From Mycolicibacterium insubricum (GTDB taxonomy: Bacteria; Actinomycetota; Actinomycetes; Mycobacteriales; Mycobacteriaceae): 64,000 nt of DNA. The notes beneath the pieces were generated by a model, which was not told the DNA's origin, ran no database searches, and saw only the letters and a list, made by a program, of their open reading frames with translations. The stretch covers positions 2,542,001 through 2,606,000 of the forward strand of contig NZ_AP022618.1 of NCBI RefSeq assembly GCF_010731615.1. The letters run 5' to 3'. Positions 48,054-57,359 of the stretch are shown in pieces (the first letter of the stretch is position 1; each line of letters begins with the position of its first letter). The position numbers and the translations under genes are program-made.

Positions 48054-50249
48054 TCAGCCCGTCTTCCGCCAGACCAACACCGACCGGCCGGGCAGCGTGA
48101 ACGTTTCGCCCGCGCCGAGCATCCGATCACTGAACCCGTCGGGCGCGGAGGTGTCCAGCGCCGCCGTCCACTGCCGGGCATAGCTCTCATCCGGCATCGC
48201 CACCGGGATCGCGGCCAGGTGGGCATTGAAGCACAGCAGGAAGGAATCGTCGACGACCCGCTCGCCGAGGTGACTGGGTTCGCGGATGGCCGCCCCGTTG
48301 AGGAACACGGTCACCGACTTGAAACCGGAATACCAGTCGCCGTCGGTCATTTCCAGGCCGTCGCGGGTGAGCCAGGCGATGTCGCCGATCTCGTCGGCGG
48401 TGTGGACCGGCTTGCCGTTGAAGAACCGGCGCCGCCGGAACACCGGGTGGTTGCGCCGCAGTTCGGTCGCCCGGCGGACGAAGGCCAGCAGGTCGGCGTT
48501 GGTGTCGCGCATGGACCAGTCCATCCAGGACAGCGGAGAGTCCTGGCAGTAGGTGTTGTTGTTGCCCAGCTGGGTGCGCCCGATCTCGTCGCCGTGACTG
48601 ATCATCGGGGTGCCCTGACTGACCATCAGGGTCGCCATCATCGCGCGCATCTGCCTGCCGCGCAGTTCCAGGATCCTCGGATCGTCGGTGGGGCCCTCCA
48701 CGCCGCAGTTCCAGGACCGGTTGTGGCTTTCGCCGTCGCGGTTGTCCTCGCCGTTGGCCAGATTGTGCTTCTCGTTGTAGGACACCAGGTCTGACATGGT
48801 GAAACCATCGTGGGCGGTGACGAAGTTGATGCTGGCGCTGGGCCGGCGCCCGGTGGCCTCGTACAGGTCCGACGAGCCGGTCAGCCGGGACGCGAACTCG
48901 CCGAGGGTGGCCGGCTCCCCGCGCCAGTAGTCGCGCACGGTGTCGCGGTACTTGCCGTTCCACTCGGTCCACAGTCCGGGGAAGTTGCCGACCTGATAGC
49001 CGCCCTCGCCGACGTCCCACGGCTCGGCGATCAGCTTGACCCGGCTGACTACCGGATCCTGCTGCACCAGGTCGAAGAACGCGGACAGCCGGTCGACGTC
49101 GTGCAGCTCGCGAGCCAGCGTGGAGGCCAGGTCGAACCGGAACCCGTCGACGTGCATCTCGGTCACCCAGTACCGCAGTGAGTCCATGATCAGCTGCAGG
49201 GTGTGCGGGTTGCGGGCGTTGAGACTGTTACCGGTACCGGTGTAGTCCTTGTACAGCCGCTGGTCCTCATCGAGCCGGTAGTAGGCGGCGTTGTCGATGC
49301 CGCGGAAGTTGATCGTCGGTCCCAGGTGGTCGCCCTCGGCGGTGTGGTTGTAGACGACGTCGAGGATCACCTCGATGCCCGCCTCGTGCAGGCCCTTGAC
49401 CATCAACTTGAACTCGGCCACGGCGCCGCCGGCGTGGCGGGTCGCGGCGTACTGATAGTGCGGAGCGAAGAAGCCAACGGTGTTGTAGCCCCAGTAGTTT
49501 CGCAATCCCAGGTCCAACAGCCGGTGGTCGTGCAGGAACTGATGGCACGGCATCAGCTCGAGCGCGGTCACATTCAGCGACTTGAGGTGGTCGATGATGA
49601 CCGGATGCGCCAGCGCGGCATAGGTGCCGCGGATGGCGTCCGGGACGCCGGGGTGGGTCAGGGTCATGCCCTTGACGTGCGCCTCGTAGATGATCGTCTC
49701 GTGGTACGGGATCCGCGGTGCCCGGTCGTTGTCCCAGGCGAAGTACGGGTTGATCACCACCGAGGACATCGTGTGCCCGGCCGAGTCCACCCCGGGCGGC
49801 ACCCCGCCGGTCGCAAGATCCTCGGCGTTCAGGTCGTAGGAATACAGCGCCTGGCCGAAGCTGAAGTCGCCGTGGAAGGACTTGCCGTACGGATCCAACA
49901 GCAGTTTCGACGGGTCGCAACGCTGGCCGGCGCTCGGATCCCACGGGCCGTGCACCCGGAATCCGTACCGCTGCCCGGGCGCCACCCCCGGCAGGTACGC
50001 GTGCCAGACGTGGCCGTCGACCTCGTCGAGGGTGATGCGGGTTTCGGTGTCGTCGTGGTGCAGCAGCGCCAACTCGACCTTTTCGGCCACCTCGGAGAAC
50101 AGCGCGAAGTTGGTGCCGGCCCCGTCGAACGTCGCACCCAGGGGATAGGGCGACCCGGGCCACATGGAGGTGATGCCGGACTGGCTGCGGTCGGCGTCCG
50201 CTCCGACGGGAAGCTTGCCTGCAGATACATTCGCCCGGCCGACGCTCAT
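48054..50249 (-). CDS. treX: Glycogen debranching enzyme (isoamylase type)
   Basis: A 731-residue GH13 debranching enzyme that removes alpha-1,6 branches of glycogen and supplies linear glucan to TreY and TreZ. Motifs are YPLGATFDGAGTNFALFSEVAEKVEL, IIYEAHVKGMT, LDVVYNHTAEGDHLGPTINFRG, the catalytic region HVDGFRFDLASTLARE, KLIAEPWDVGEGGYQVGNFPGLWTEWNG and NFVTAHDGFTMSDLVSYNEKHN. Start choice: ATG 50249 gives a short tail before the conserved WPGSPYPLG; a later ATG at 50165 starts exactly at that motif and is possible. Equivalent of Rv1564c. Confidence 0.95.
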   Translation of the reverse strand: MSVGRANVSAGKLPVGADADRSQSGITSMWPGSPYPLGATFDGAGTNFALFSEVAEKVELALLHHDDTETRITLDEVDGHVWHAYLPGVAPGQRYGFRVHGPWDPSAGQRCDPSKLLLDPYGKSFHGDFSFGQALYSYDLNAEDLATGGVPPGVDSAGHTMSSVVINPYFAWDNDRAPRIPYHETIIYEAHVKGMTLTHPGVPDAIRGTYAALAHPVIIDHLKSLNVTALELMPCHQFLHDHRLLDLGLRNYWGYNTVGFFAPHYQYAATRHAGGAVAEFKLMVKGLHEAGIEVILDVVYNHTAEGDHLGPTINFRGIDNAAYYRLDEDQRLYKDYTGTGNSLNARNPHTLQLIMDSLRYWVTEMHVDGFRFDLASTLARELHDVDRLSAFFDLVQQDPVVSRVKLIAEPWDVGEGGYQVGNFPGLWTEWNGKYRDTVRDYWRGEPATLGEFASRLTGSSDLYEATGRRPSASINFVTAHDGFTMSDLVSYNEKHNLANGEDNRDGESHNRSWNCGVEGPTDDPRILELRGRQMRAMMATLMVSQGTPMISHGDEIGRTQLGNNNTYCQDSPLSWMDWSMRDTNADLLAFVRRATELRRNHPVFRRRRFFNGKPVHTADEIGDIAWLTRDGLEMTDGDWYSGFKSVTVFLNGAAIREPSHLGERVVDDSFLLCFNAHLAAIPVAMPDESYARQWTAALDTSAPDGFSDRMLGAGETFTLPGRSVLVWRKTG

Positions 50250-50283
50250 ACGAGTGACCCTAACCGTCCCGGCGTCGCGCGTC

Positions 50284-52449
50284 TCACCACCAGCCGGTGG
50301 CCTCGCCCATCTGCCTGCCCAACTCATCGGTCATGGACCGCATATAGGTCGCGGTGAAGTGGTGGGAGTCGTGGTAGATCAGCACGTTGCCCTCAACGGC
50401 GCGGCAGAAGTCCGGCCGGCACACCGCATCGCTCATGTCCAGCGGGCGCAGCACCGGGTACTCGCCCAGATAGTTCAGTGTCGGATTGGTGTCGGCCAGC
50501 ACCACGTCACGCTTGATGCCGCAGGAGACCGCGTTTCCGCCGCGGGACAGGCAATCCCGCGGAAAGAACGGGTTGCCGTTCTTCACCAGCCACGGCGTGT
50601 CGCGCATGGCCAGCACCGGTATTCCGGCGTTGTTGAGGATGTCCCAGATACCGACGTAACCGGCCGGCATCACGTCCCCGGGCTTGATGTTCCACGGCCG
50701 GGTGGAGGTGGTGAAGACGAAGTCGGGCTGGTCGTTGACCAGATCGGTCATGGTCTTCTCCACCCACTGGTGGCATTCGGGGTAGGGGGCGTTGTTGCCC
50801 ATGATCAACGGCACCGGCTCGGTGGTCAGCGCGCAACCCATCTTCAGGTAGGTGACGATCTTGAAGTGGTGAGCCTTGCCCAGCAGATCCAGTGCGGTGA
50901 TCCAGTGCTCGGCGTGTGAACCGCCGGCCAGGGCGACCGTCCGGGTGGCGTTGGCGTCGCCGTAGACGCATTTGATGACGTCGACGTTCTTGAAGTCGCT
51001 GATGCAGTTGTCGGCGGTGGTGACCGGTACGTCGTCCTTGGCCTCCATCGGTGTCGGGCGCATCGGCACCTTCGGCACCCGGACACCGCGCAGCAGTGCG
51101 CGCGCACCCGGGTAGTCCCGCGGATTCAGGGTGGCCAGCGCGGAGTTGTTGGCCCGCTGGGCCACCACCTCCTTGCTCCAGGCGATCGACGTGCCCACCA
51201 GGCCGGCCGCCAGGGCAACGATCACCACGGTCAGCGCCGCGACGGGCCGCAGGAACTGGAATCGCAGCGCCGGCCGGGCCAGGCTCGGCGCGTCGGGGAC
51301 GGGATTCTGGTGCCGCAGCGGCTCCTCCACGAACCGCATGGTCAGATACGCCAGCACACCCGATATCAGCAGGATGACGGCGCCGTCGAGGAAGCCGGCG
51401 TGCGGCCGCCCGGTCCCGGCCAGCCAGAAGATCAGCAACGGCCAGTGCCACAGGTACAGCGCATAGGCCATCGAACCCAGCGTCACGAACGGCGACCACG
51501 CCATCAGCCTGCTGACCGCCGGCAACCGGTCCCGGGTGCGACGGTCGGCCTGCCGGTTCGCCGCGGCCAGGATCATCAGCACCGTCGCGCCCACCGGCAC
51601 CAGGGCCCACGGGCCGGGGAACTCCTTGACCCCGTTGATCCACATTCCGCAGGTCAGGATCAGCCCCATCGCGACGAAGGCGGCGACGTTACGCAGCCAC
51701 ATCGGCCAGCGGACCAGGGGAACCGCGGCGCCGGCCAGTGCACCGGCCAGCAGTTCCCAGGCGCGCGCGAAGCTGTCGTAGTAGGCGCGGGTCTGGTCGG
51801 CCCGATGCTCGAAGATCGCGTAGACGAACGACGCCACCGTCGCCGCGATCAGCACCACCAGGAACACCGTGCGCAGCTTCGGGCCGCGCCAGGGCCGCAG
51901 CAGCGTTGCCAGTCCGAGCACCAGGATCAGCATCGCCAGGTAGAACTGGCCCTGCACCGACATCGACCAGATGTGCTGCAGCGGACTGACGGCCTCCCCG
52001 GCCCGCAGGTAGTCCGCGGCGGTGTTGGCCAACTCCCAGTTCTGGTAGTAGCCGAGACTGGCCAGCGTCTGGTCGGCGTAGGTTTCCCACCGGGTCTGCG
52101 GCTGGATCCACACCGTCAACACCGCGCCCGCGGCGAGCACCAGGATCAGCGCCGGGAGCAGGCGCCGCACCAACCGGGTGAACTGGTGCACGGGCCGCAG
52201 CGGCGCCGCCGGGTTCAGGGCGGTACGCAGCAGTTTCCCGCCGAAGAAGAAGCCGGAGAGCACCAGGAAGACGTCGACACCACCGGACACCCGCCCGAAC
52301 CAGACGTGGAACAGGGCGACCAGACCGATGGCCACACCGCGAAGGCCGTCGAGATCGTGTCGGTAGAAGCCCGTCTTCCTGGTCCCCATCACGGCCGGGG
52401 TGCCAGGCTCGGCGGGCGGAACCGGCCGATTCGGGGTCGAGGTAGCCAT
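50284..52449 (-). CDS. Membrane acyltransferase (family 3) fused to SGNH hydrolase-like domain
   Basis: A 721-residue OafA-type protein, equivalent to Rv1565c. Residues 30-370 form the acyltransferase-3 membrane domain with ten or so spans, beginning RHDLDGLRGVAIGLVALFHVWFGRVSGGVDVFLVLSGFFFGG and including SPLQHIWSMSVQGQFYL and AYALYLWHWPLLIFWL. The C-terminal extracytoplasmic domain (about 450-721) has SGNH landmarks: ALAGGSHAEHWITAL for the nucleophile block and YHDSHHFTATYM for the Asp-x-x-His block. Such fusions O-acylate extracellular glycans or glycolipids. It is 34 bp ahead of treX on the same strand, so trehalose or a glucan is a possible acceptor, but this is inference. Confidence 0.9.
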   Translation of the reverse strand: MATSTPNRPVPPAEPGTPAVMGTRKTGFYRHDLDGLRGVAIGLVALFHVWFGRVSGGVDVFLVLSGFFFGGKLLRTALNPAAPLRPVHQFTRLVRRLLPALILVLAAGAVLTVWIQPQTRWETYADQTLASLGYYQNWELANTAADYLRAGEAVSPLQHIWSMSVQGQFYLAMLILVLGLATLLRPWRGPKLRTVFLVVLIAATVASFVYAIFEHRADQTRAYYDSFARAWELLAGALAGAAVPLVRWPMWLRNVAAFVAMGLILTCGMWINGVKEFPGPWALVPVGATVLMILAAANRQADRRTRDRLPAVSRLMAWSPFVTLGSMAYALYLWHWPLLIFWLAGTGRPHAGFLDGAVILLISGVLAYLTMRFVEEPLRHQNPVPDAPSLARPALRFQFLRPVAALTVVIVALAAGLVGTSIAWSKEVVAQRANNSALATLNPRDYPGARALLRGVRVPKVPMRPTPMEAKDDVPVTTADNCISDFKNVDVIKCVYGDANATRTVALAGGSHAEHWITALDLLGKAHHFKIVTYLKMGCALTTEPVPLIMGNNAPYPECHQWVEKTMTDLVNDQPDFVFTTSTRPWNIKPGDVMPAGYVGIWDILNNAGIPVLAMRDTPWLVKNGNPFFPRDCLSRGGNAVSCGIKRDVVLADTNPTLNYLGEYPVLRPLDMSDAVCRPDFCRAVEGNVLIYHDSHHFTATYMRSMTDELGRQMGEATGWW

Positions 52450-52472
52450 TGTCGCCTGACAGGTTACCCAAC

Positions 52473-52484
52473 TCACCTGGGTGA
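52473..52484. promoter_or_regulatory. TCACC-TG-GGTGA dyad between the acyltransferase and bioA
   Basis: A perfect 5-bp inverted repeat around two bases lies 24 bp upstream of the minus-strand acyltransferase start and 138 bp from bioA. It could be an operator or a short hairpin; nothing else supports it. Confidence 0.25.
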
Positions 52485-52621
52485 ACTCGAACTGCGACAA
52501 CGGGCCTTTTGCGTTGAGACAGAGCCCACGCCGGGAAAACCAGGGAAATTTCGGCGTGAATTCTGGATGAACGGGGAATGCCGGTCTCGGCAGTGCAGCG
52601 CTGCCGATACCCTGGCAACCC

Positions 52622-53950
52622 GTGCAGCCGCCCGCGATGTCCGCGTCCCAGATCAGTGCGATCGACGCCGCGCACATCTGGCATCCGTACGCCCGGATCG
52701 GTGCGGCCGCGCCGGGCGACGGCGGCGAGCTGGCCCCCGTCGTGGCCACCGCGGCCCGCGGCGCCGAGCTCACCCTGCACCACGACGGCCGCGAGATCGT
52801 CGCCCTCGACGCGATGGCCTCCTGGTGGACGGCGGTGCACGGCCACGGGCACCCGGTCCTCGACGCGGCCCTGACCCGCCAGCTCGGCGTGCTCAACCAC
52901 GTCATGTTCGGCGGTCTCACCCACGAGCCGGCCGCCCGGCTGGCCCAGCTACTGGTGCAGATCACCCCCGAACCCCTGCAGACCGTGTTCTTCTCCGACT
53001 CCGGCTCGGTGGCCGTCGAGGTCGCGGTCAAGATGGCGCTGCAGTATCAGCGGGCCCGCGGACTGACCGGCAAACACCGGCTGATGACCTGGCGCGGCGG
53101 CTACCACGGCGACACCTTCACCCCGATGAGCATCTGCGATCCCGACGGCGGCATGCACACCATGTGGAACGCCGGCGAACACTCCCTGCTGGCCACCCAG
53201 ATCTTCGCGCCGCAGGTCCCCACTCACTACGACCCCGCCTACAGCGCCGCCTTCGAGGGGCAGCTGGCCGCGCACGCCGCCGAGGTCGCCGCCGTCGTCG
53301 TCGAACCCGTCGTCCAGGGCGCCGGCGGGATGCGGTTCCACGACCCCCGCTACCTCACCGACCTGCGCGCGGCCTGCGACCGCCACGACGTGCTGCTGGT
53401 GTTCGACGAGATCGCCACCGGCTTCGGCCGCACCGGGGAACTGTTCGCCGCCGATCACGTCGGTGTCAGCCCCGACATCATGTGCGTCGGCAAGGCGCTG
53501 ACCGGCGGGTACGTCACCCTCGCGGCGACCCTGTGCAGCACCGAGATCGCCGGGGTGATCAGCGCCTCGGACGACGGCGCGCTGATGCACGGCCCGACCT
53601 TCATGGCCAATGCGCTGGCGTGTGCGGTATCGGTGGCCAGCGTCGAGCTGCTGATCGGACAGGACTGGCGGGCCCGGGTCGCCGAGATCGGCGACGGGCT
53701 GCGCGATGGCCTGGGTCCGGTCGCGAACCTGCCCGGGGTGGCCGACGTCCGCACCCTCGGGGCCATCGGGGTCATCGAGTGCGATCGGCCCGTCGACGTC
53801 GCCGCTGCCACCCGCGCCGCGTTGGACCGCGGCGTGTGGCTGCGGCCGTTCCGCAACCTGATCTACGTCATGCCGCCGTTCATCTGCACCCCGGCCCAGA
53901 TCGAGCAGATCACCCTCGCCATGACGGCGGCCGTCCGTGCGTTAACCTGA
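52622..53950 (+). CDS. bioA: Adenosylmethionine-8-amino-7-oxononanoate aminotransferase
   Basis: A 442-residue class III PLP aminotransferase that makes 7,8-diaminopelargonate in biotin synthesis. It shows HIWHPYARIG, DAMASWWTAVHGHGHP, VMFGGLTHEPAARLA, FFSDSGSVAVEVAVKMALQY, LLVFDEIATGFGRTG and the PLP Lys in MCVGKALTGGY. The start GTG 52622 is preceded by TACCCT (52608-52613) eight bases upstream and no ribosome-binding site, which suggests a leaderless message; ATG 52637 is an alternative. The stop codon is covered by the first BioQ operator. bioF follows 25 bp later. Equivalent of Rv1568. Confidence 0.96.
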   Translation: MQPPAMSASQISAIDAAHIWHPYARIGAAAPGDGGELAPVVATAARGAELTLHHDGREIVALDAMASWWTAVHGHGHPVLDAALTRQLGVLNHVMFGGLTHEPAARLAQLLVQITPEPLQTVFFSDSGSVAVEVAVKMALQYQRARGLTGKHRLMTWRGGYHGDTFTPMSICDPDGGMHTMWNAGEHSLLATQIFAPQVPTHYDPAYSAAFEGQLAAHAAEVAAVVVEPVVQGAGGMRFHDPRYLTDLRAACDRHDVLLVFDEIATGFGRTGELFAADHVGVSPDIMCVGKALTGGYVTLAATLCSTEIAGVISASDDGALMHGPTFMANALACAVSVASVELLIGQDWRARVAEIGDGLRDGLGPVANLPGVADVRTLGAIGVIECDRPVDVAAATRAALDRGVWLRPFRNLIYVMPPFICTPAQIEQITLAMTAAVRALT

Positions 53951-53962
53951 ACACCGTTCAGG
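53946..53962. promoter_or_regulatory. BioQ operator, site 1 (bioA end / bioF leader)
   Basis: CCTGAACACCGTTCAGG is a 7-bp inverted repeat around three bases. It covers the bioA stop codon and lies just before the bioF ribosome-binding site. It is identical to the site between bioQ and bioB and matches the TGAAC-N3-GTTCA type of site known for mycobacterial BioQ. Confidence 0.85.
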
Positions 53963-53975
53963 AGGGAGTCCGAAG

Positions 53976-55121
53976 GTGACGCGAGCCGCCCTATCGCCAC
54001 TGGCCTGGCTCGACCGCGTCGCCGAACGCCGCCGCGCCGCGAACCTGCGCCGCAGCCTGCGCACCCGCGGACCCGTCGGGACCGAGCTGGACCTGGCGCG
54101 CAACGACTACCTCGGCCTGACCGACCACCCGGAGGTGATCGCCGGCGCCGTCGACGCGGTGCGCACCTGGGGCGCCGGATCCACCGGATCCCGGCTGGTC
54201 ACCGGCAACACCGAACTGCACGAGCGGTTCGAGACCGAACTGGCCCGATTCGTCGGCGCCGAGTCGGCGCTGGCGTTCTCCAGCGGCTACACCGCCAACA
54301 TCGGCGCGGTGGTGGCACTGACCGGAACCGACTGCCTACTGGTGTCCGACGAGCTCAACCACGCCTCGCTGGTCGACGCCGCCCGGCTGTCGAAGTCCCG
54401 GGTGCAGATCAACCCGCACCGCGACACCGCCGCCGTCGAGAAGATCCTGGCCGCCCGCGACGAGGAACGCGCCGTCGTGGTCACCGAGTCGGTGTTCTCC
54501 ACCGACGGAGTCCTGGCACCGCTGCGCGAACTGCACAGCGCCTGCCGCCGCCACGGCGCACTGCTGCTGGTCGACGAGGCGCACGGGCTGGGCGTCCGCG
54601 GCGCCGGCGGGCAGGGCCTGGTGCACGAGCTCGGCCTGGCCGGGGAACCGGACATCGTCGTCACGGCGACGATGTCCAAGGCGCTGGGCAGCCAGGGCGG
54701 CGTGGTGCTCGGCCCGGCGGCCGTGCGTGCCCACCTGATCGACGCCGCCCGGACCTTCATCTTCGACACCGGGCTGGCGCCGGCTTCCGTCGGCGCGGCG
54801 CTGGCCGCACTCGGCGTGCTGGAACGCCACCCCGAACTCGCCGCGGCCGTGCTCGACAACGCCGCGGCCCTGGCCGGCGCCTGCGGTGCCGATCGCCGCC
54901 CGGAATCGGCCGTCGTCTCGGTCATCCTCGGCGATCCGCAGCGGGCCCTGGACGCGGCGGCGGCGGCCCTGGAGCGCGGTGTGCGAGTCGGGGTGTTCCG
55001 GCCGCCAACCGTGCCCGAGGGCACCTCCCGGCTGCGGTTGACCGCCCGCGCCTCGCTGACCGCCGACGAGCTTACCCAGGCGCAGCAGGTGCTGACCGAC
55101 GTGCTGCGTCCCGGTTCCTGA
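53976..55121 (+). CDS. bioF: 8-amino-7-oxononanoate synthase
   Basis: A 381-residue PLP enzyme of the alpha-oxoamine synthase family that joins pimeloyl thioester and alanine. Motifs are LDLARNDYLGLTDHPEV, GSTGSRLVTGNTELHERFE, FSSGYTANIGAV, LLVDEAHGLGVRGAGGQG and the PLP Lys in VTATMSKALGSQGGV. The start GTG 53976 has GGAGGG nine bases upstream. It should be repressed by BioQ at the site over the bioA stop. bioD follows after six bases. Equivalent of Rv1569. Confidence 0.96.
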   Translation: MTRAALSPLAWLDRVAERRRAANLRRSLRTRGPVGTELDLARNDYLGLTDHPEVIAGAVDAVRTWGAGSTGSRLVTGNTELHERFETELARFVGAESALAFSSGYTANIGAVVALTGTDCLLVSDELNHASLVDAARLSKSRVQINPHRDTAAVEKILAARDEERAVVVTESVFSTDGVLAPLRELHSACRRHGALLLVDEAHGLGVRGAGGQGLVHELGLAGEPDIVVTATMSKALGSQGGVVLGPAAVRAHLIDAARTFIFDTGLAPASVGAALAALGVLERHPELAAAVLDNAAALAGACGADRRPESAVVSVILGDPQRALDAAAAALERGVRVGVFRPPTVPEGTSRLRLTARASLTADELTQAQQVLTDVLRPGS

Positions 55122-55127
55122 GGTCCC

Positions 55128-55850
55128 GTGAGCCTGCTGTTCGTCACCGGCACCGACACCGGAGTCGGCAAGACCGTCGCCACCGCGGCGCTGGCCTCTC
55201 ACGCCCGGCAGGCCGGACTCGACGTCGCGGTGTGCAAACCTGCGCAGACCGGTACCGCCGACGGCGACGACGATCTGGCCGAGATCGGCCGGCTCGCCGG
55301 CGTCACCCGGCTGTCAAGCGGTGCGCGCTACCCCCAGCCGCTGGGGCCGGTCGCCGCGGCCGAAGTGGCCGGCATGGCGCTGTGGGACGCCGACGAACTG
55401 CTCGCGGTGATCCGCGCCGCCGATGCGCCGGGCCGGTTGACCCTCGTCGAAGGCGCCGGGGGGCTGCTGGTCGCCCTCGGTGCGGGCGGGGTGACGCTGC
55501 GCGATCTGGCCCGGCGCTTGGGCGCCCCGGCGCTGGTGGTGGTCCGCGCCGGGCTGGGCACCCTTAACCACACCGCCCTGACCTTGGAAGCGCTTGCCGC
55601 CCAGGGGATTTCGTGTGCCGGATTGGTCATCGGGTCGTGGCCGGCGCAGCCGGGGCCAGCCCAGGTGAGCAACCGCGAGGCGCTGGCCGGCCTGGCGCCG
55701 GTGCGGGCGGTGCTGCCCGCCGGTGCGGGGACGTGCACATCGGCGGACTTTGCCGCGCTGGCCCGCGACTCGTTCGATCCCGGTTGGGTGGCCGGGCTGG
55801 TGGCCGGCACCGGGGGAGCGGGATTCCGAGCGTTCCCCTCGTTTCATTGA
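55128..55850 (+). CDS. bioD: Dethiobiotin synthetase
   Basis: A 240-residue P-loop enzyme that closes the ureido ring of dethiobiotin using CO2 and ATP. Walker A is GTDTGVGKT at residues 8-16. The substrate region [15 protein letters not shown] and [13 protein letters not shown] are also typical. The start is GTG 55128, six bases after bioF. The C-terminus is a little longer than usual, with the last 15 residues ([14 protein letters not shown]) unlike the family. A damaged second copy of the last 100 bases of the normal 3' end lies downstream at 55964-56060, so the tail may have been remodelled by a local duplication. Equivalent of Rv1570. Confidence 0.94.
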   Translation: MSLLFVTGTDTGVGKTVATAALASHARQAGLDVAVCKPAQTGTADGDDDLAEIGRLAGVTRLSSGARYPQPLGPVAAAEVAGMALWDADELLAVIRAADAPGRLTLVEGAGGLLVALGAGGVTLRDLARRLGAPALVVVRAGLGTLNHTALTLEALAAQGISCAGLVIGSWPAQPGPAQVSNREALAGLAPVRAVLPAGAGTCTSADFAALARDSFDPGWVAGLVAGTGGAGFRAFPSFH

Positions 55851-55963
55851 CGGTGGCCGGCAAGGCCGGCAGCACCGCGCTGGCTACCGCCACGGTCCGC
55901 GCCGCCGAATCGCTGCAGGCGGGAATGCTCGTCGATGGTGAACCTCAGCACCGATAAGCGGCG

Positions 55964-56060
55964 GTGCGGGCGGTGCTGCCCGGCGGTGCGGGTGCCTGTC
56001 TCCGCCGGACTTCGCCGCGCGTGCGGCCACCGCCTTCGATCCCGGCTGGGCCGCGGGGCT
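55964..56060 (+). pseudogene. Frameshifted duplicate of the bioD 3' end
   Basis: This stretch repeats bioD positions 55701-55799: GTGCGGGCGGTGCTGCCC and TTCGATCCCGG recur in both. A single-base deletion in the middle puts the halves in different frames, so it cannot encode the BioD end. About 110 unique bases (55851-55963) separate it from the intact gene. It looks like a relic of duplication or of a former larger bioD allele. Confidence 0.7.
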
Positions 56061-56071
56061 ACTCTCGGCGG

Positions 56072-56557
56072 GTGCGCAAACCGCAGGCGGCCGCGACGTC
56101 TCTGGGTCTGATCGTCCTGGGTCTCACACTGCTCGGCTGCAGCCGCCCGCAGGCGCCGGACCGCGACACCGAAAATGATTCGGCGGCAATCGAATCCGCT
56201 CTGCGCCAGTGGTCACACGATTTCACCGCCCGCAACCTCCCGGCGGTGTGTGGACTGTTCGCCGACGATGCGGTACTGGCCTATCCGGGTGCCCCCGACC
56301 GCGACCGGAAAGCATTCTGCAATCAGATCGGCGCGCTGTTCGCCGACCCGGCGAAGCACTACAGCTACGCCGAACCGGAGATCTCCGGGATCCTGGTCGA
56401 CGGCGACCTGGCCGTCGTCCGCCTGGTGTGGACCCTGACGACCAGCGACGTATCGGACGCCGTCGTCGACACCAGTCGTGAGGATGGGCTCGACGTCTTC
56501 CGGCGCCAGCCCGACGGAACGTGGAAAATCTACGTCTCGCACGCATTTCCGCGATAG
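56072..56557 (+). CDS. Putative lipoprotein with SnoaL/NTF2-like domain
   Basis: A 161-residue protein with a lipobox signal peptide: basic VRKPQ, a hydrophobic stretch, then LLGCSR with the acylated Cys near residue 22. The mature part has the SnoaL/DUF4440 pattern: AIESALRQWSHDFTARNLPAVCGLFADDAVLAYPGAP, then a central strand and a C-terminal FRRQPDGTWKIYVSHAFPR. Such domains bind small hydrophobic ligands. The start GTG 56072 is seven bases after a TACTCT -10-like box (56060-56065), so it is likely leaderless. Role unknown. Confidence 0.75.
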   Translation: MRKPQAAATSLGLIVLGLTLLGCSRPQAPDRDTENDSAAIESALRQWSHDFTARNLPAVCGLFADDAVLAYPGAPDRDRKAFCNQIGALFADPAKHYSYAEPEISGILVDGDLAVVRLVWTLTTSDVSDAVVDTSREDGLDVFRRQPDGTWKIYVSHAFPR

Positions 56558-56671
56558 TGCCCATCGAGTCAGCGGCCACGCAGGCGGCGATCCGCCGTAT
56601 TGGCAGCGATCGGTGCTGCGTCCGTGATCTCGAAGGGGTGGCCGATTGCCAGGCACGGCCGGTGGCGTGGG

Positions 56672-57307
56672 TCAATCGCGCGGCAGCGTGAGGCGGCTGC
56701 ACGCCGACGTACCGCATCGAGCGGCGATCCCGTCGATCAGCAGCATGAGCCCGAACGCGAACCGGGTGCCGGCGTCGTCGTCGAGCACCGGTGAGTCGCC
56801 GGGCAACGCGGCACCGGCGGCGTCCCACTGCAGCCGGGACTGCTCGTCGACGGTGAAGCCCAGCACGTAGTAGACGACGGTGCGGGCGGCCAGCGCCGGT
56901 TGGTCCCCGGTCAGCCCGGCCTCGGCCGCGGCCGCACCGAGGCGGTCGACGATCACGCGCACGGCCGTGGACTGTCCCGCGGCGAAGCCGGCGGAGACGA
57001 GTTCGGCGCCATCGGTCCGCGACAGCAGCGCGTCGCGCAACCGTCGCGCCACCGCACCGATGACGTCGGGCCAGTCGCCGGTCAGCCCGGCCAGTTCCTC
57101 GACGGCCGGGCGCAGCAGCTCGTCGGCCACCGCGCCGAGCAGCTCCTGCTTGCTGGTGAAATGCCAGTACAGGGCGCCGACGGTGACGTCGAGCTCACGG
57201 GCCAGCCGGCGCATGGTCAGGTCCGCGATACCGTAGGCGTCGAGGACCTCGGTCGCCTTGGCGACGATGGCCGATTTTTGGTAGGGGTCGCGTTTGTGCT
57301 GTGGCAC
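56672..57307 (-). CDS. bioQ: TetR-family biotin repressor BioQ
   Basis: A 211-residue TetR regulator. The helix-turn-helix is in residues 10-55 (KATEVLDAYGIADLTMRRLARELDVTVGALYWHFTSKQELLGAV), followed by a ligand-binding C-terminal half. It is divergent from bioB, and a 17-bp palindrome identical to the one before bioF lies between them. This is the arrangement described for M. smegmatis BioQ, which represses bioFD, bioB and itself. The start is ATG 57307. Its promoter region is the operator, so it is likely autoregulated. Confidence 0.9.
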   Translation of the reverse strand: MPQHKRDPYQKSAIVAKATEVLDAYGIADLTMRRLARELDVTVGALYWHFTSKQELLGAVADELLRPAVEELAGLTGDWPDVIGAVARRLRDALLSRTDGAELVSAGFAAGQSTAVRVIVDRLGAAAAEAGLTGDQPALAARTVVYYVLGFTVDEQSRLQWDAAGAALPGDSPVLDDDAGTRFAFGLMLLIDGIAARCGTSACSRLTLPRD

Positions 57308-57320
57308 GGCGCTAGCCTAA

Positions 57321-57337
57321 CCTGAACACCGTTCAGG
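57321..57337. promoter_or_regulatory. BioQ operator, site 2 (bioQ-bioB intergenic)
   Basis: The same CCTGAACACCGTTCAGG palindrome as at 53946-53962, and the match extends a few bases beyond on each side. It is 14 bp from the bioQ start and 22 bp from the bioB start, so one dimer could shut both promoters. Confidence 0.88.
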
Positions 57338-57359
57338 ACAAGTGTGCAGGAGGATGCGG

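Noticed and set aside
55851..55957. A short open frame after bioD with the end GKAGSTALATATVRAAESLQ.
   Set aside because: It has no start codon with a ribosome-binding site and is read on from bioD in another frame; it may be a gene remnant but cannot be identified.
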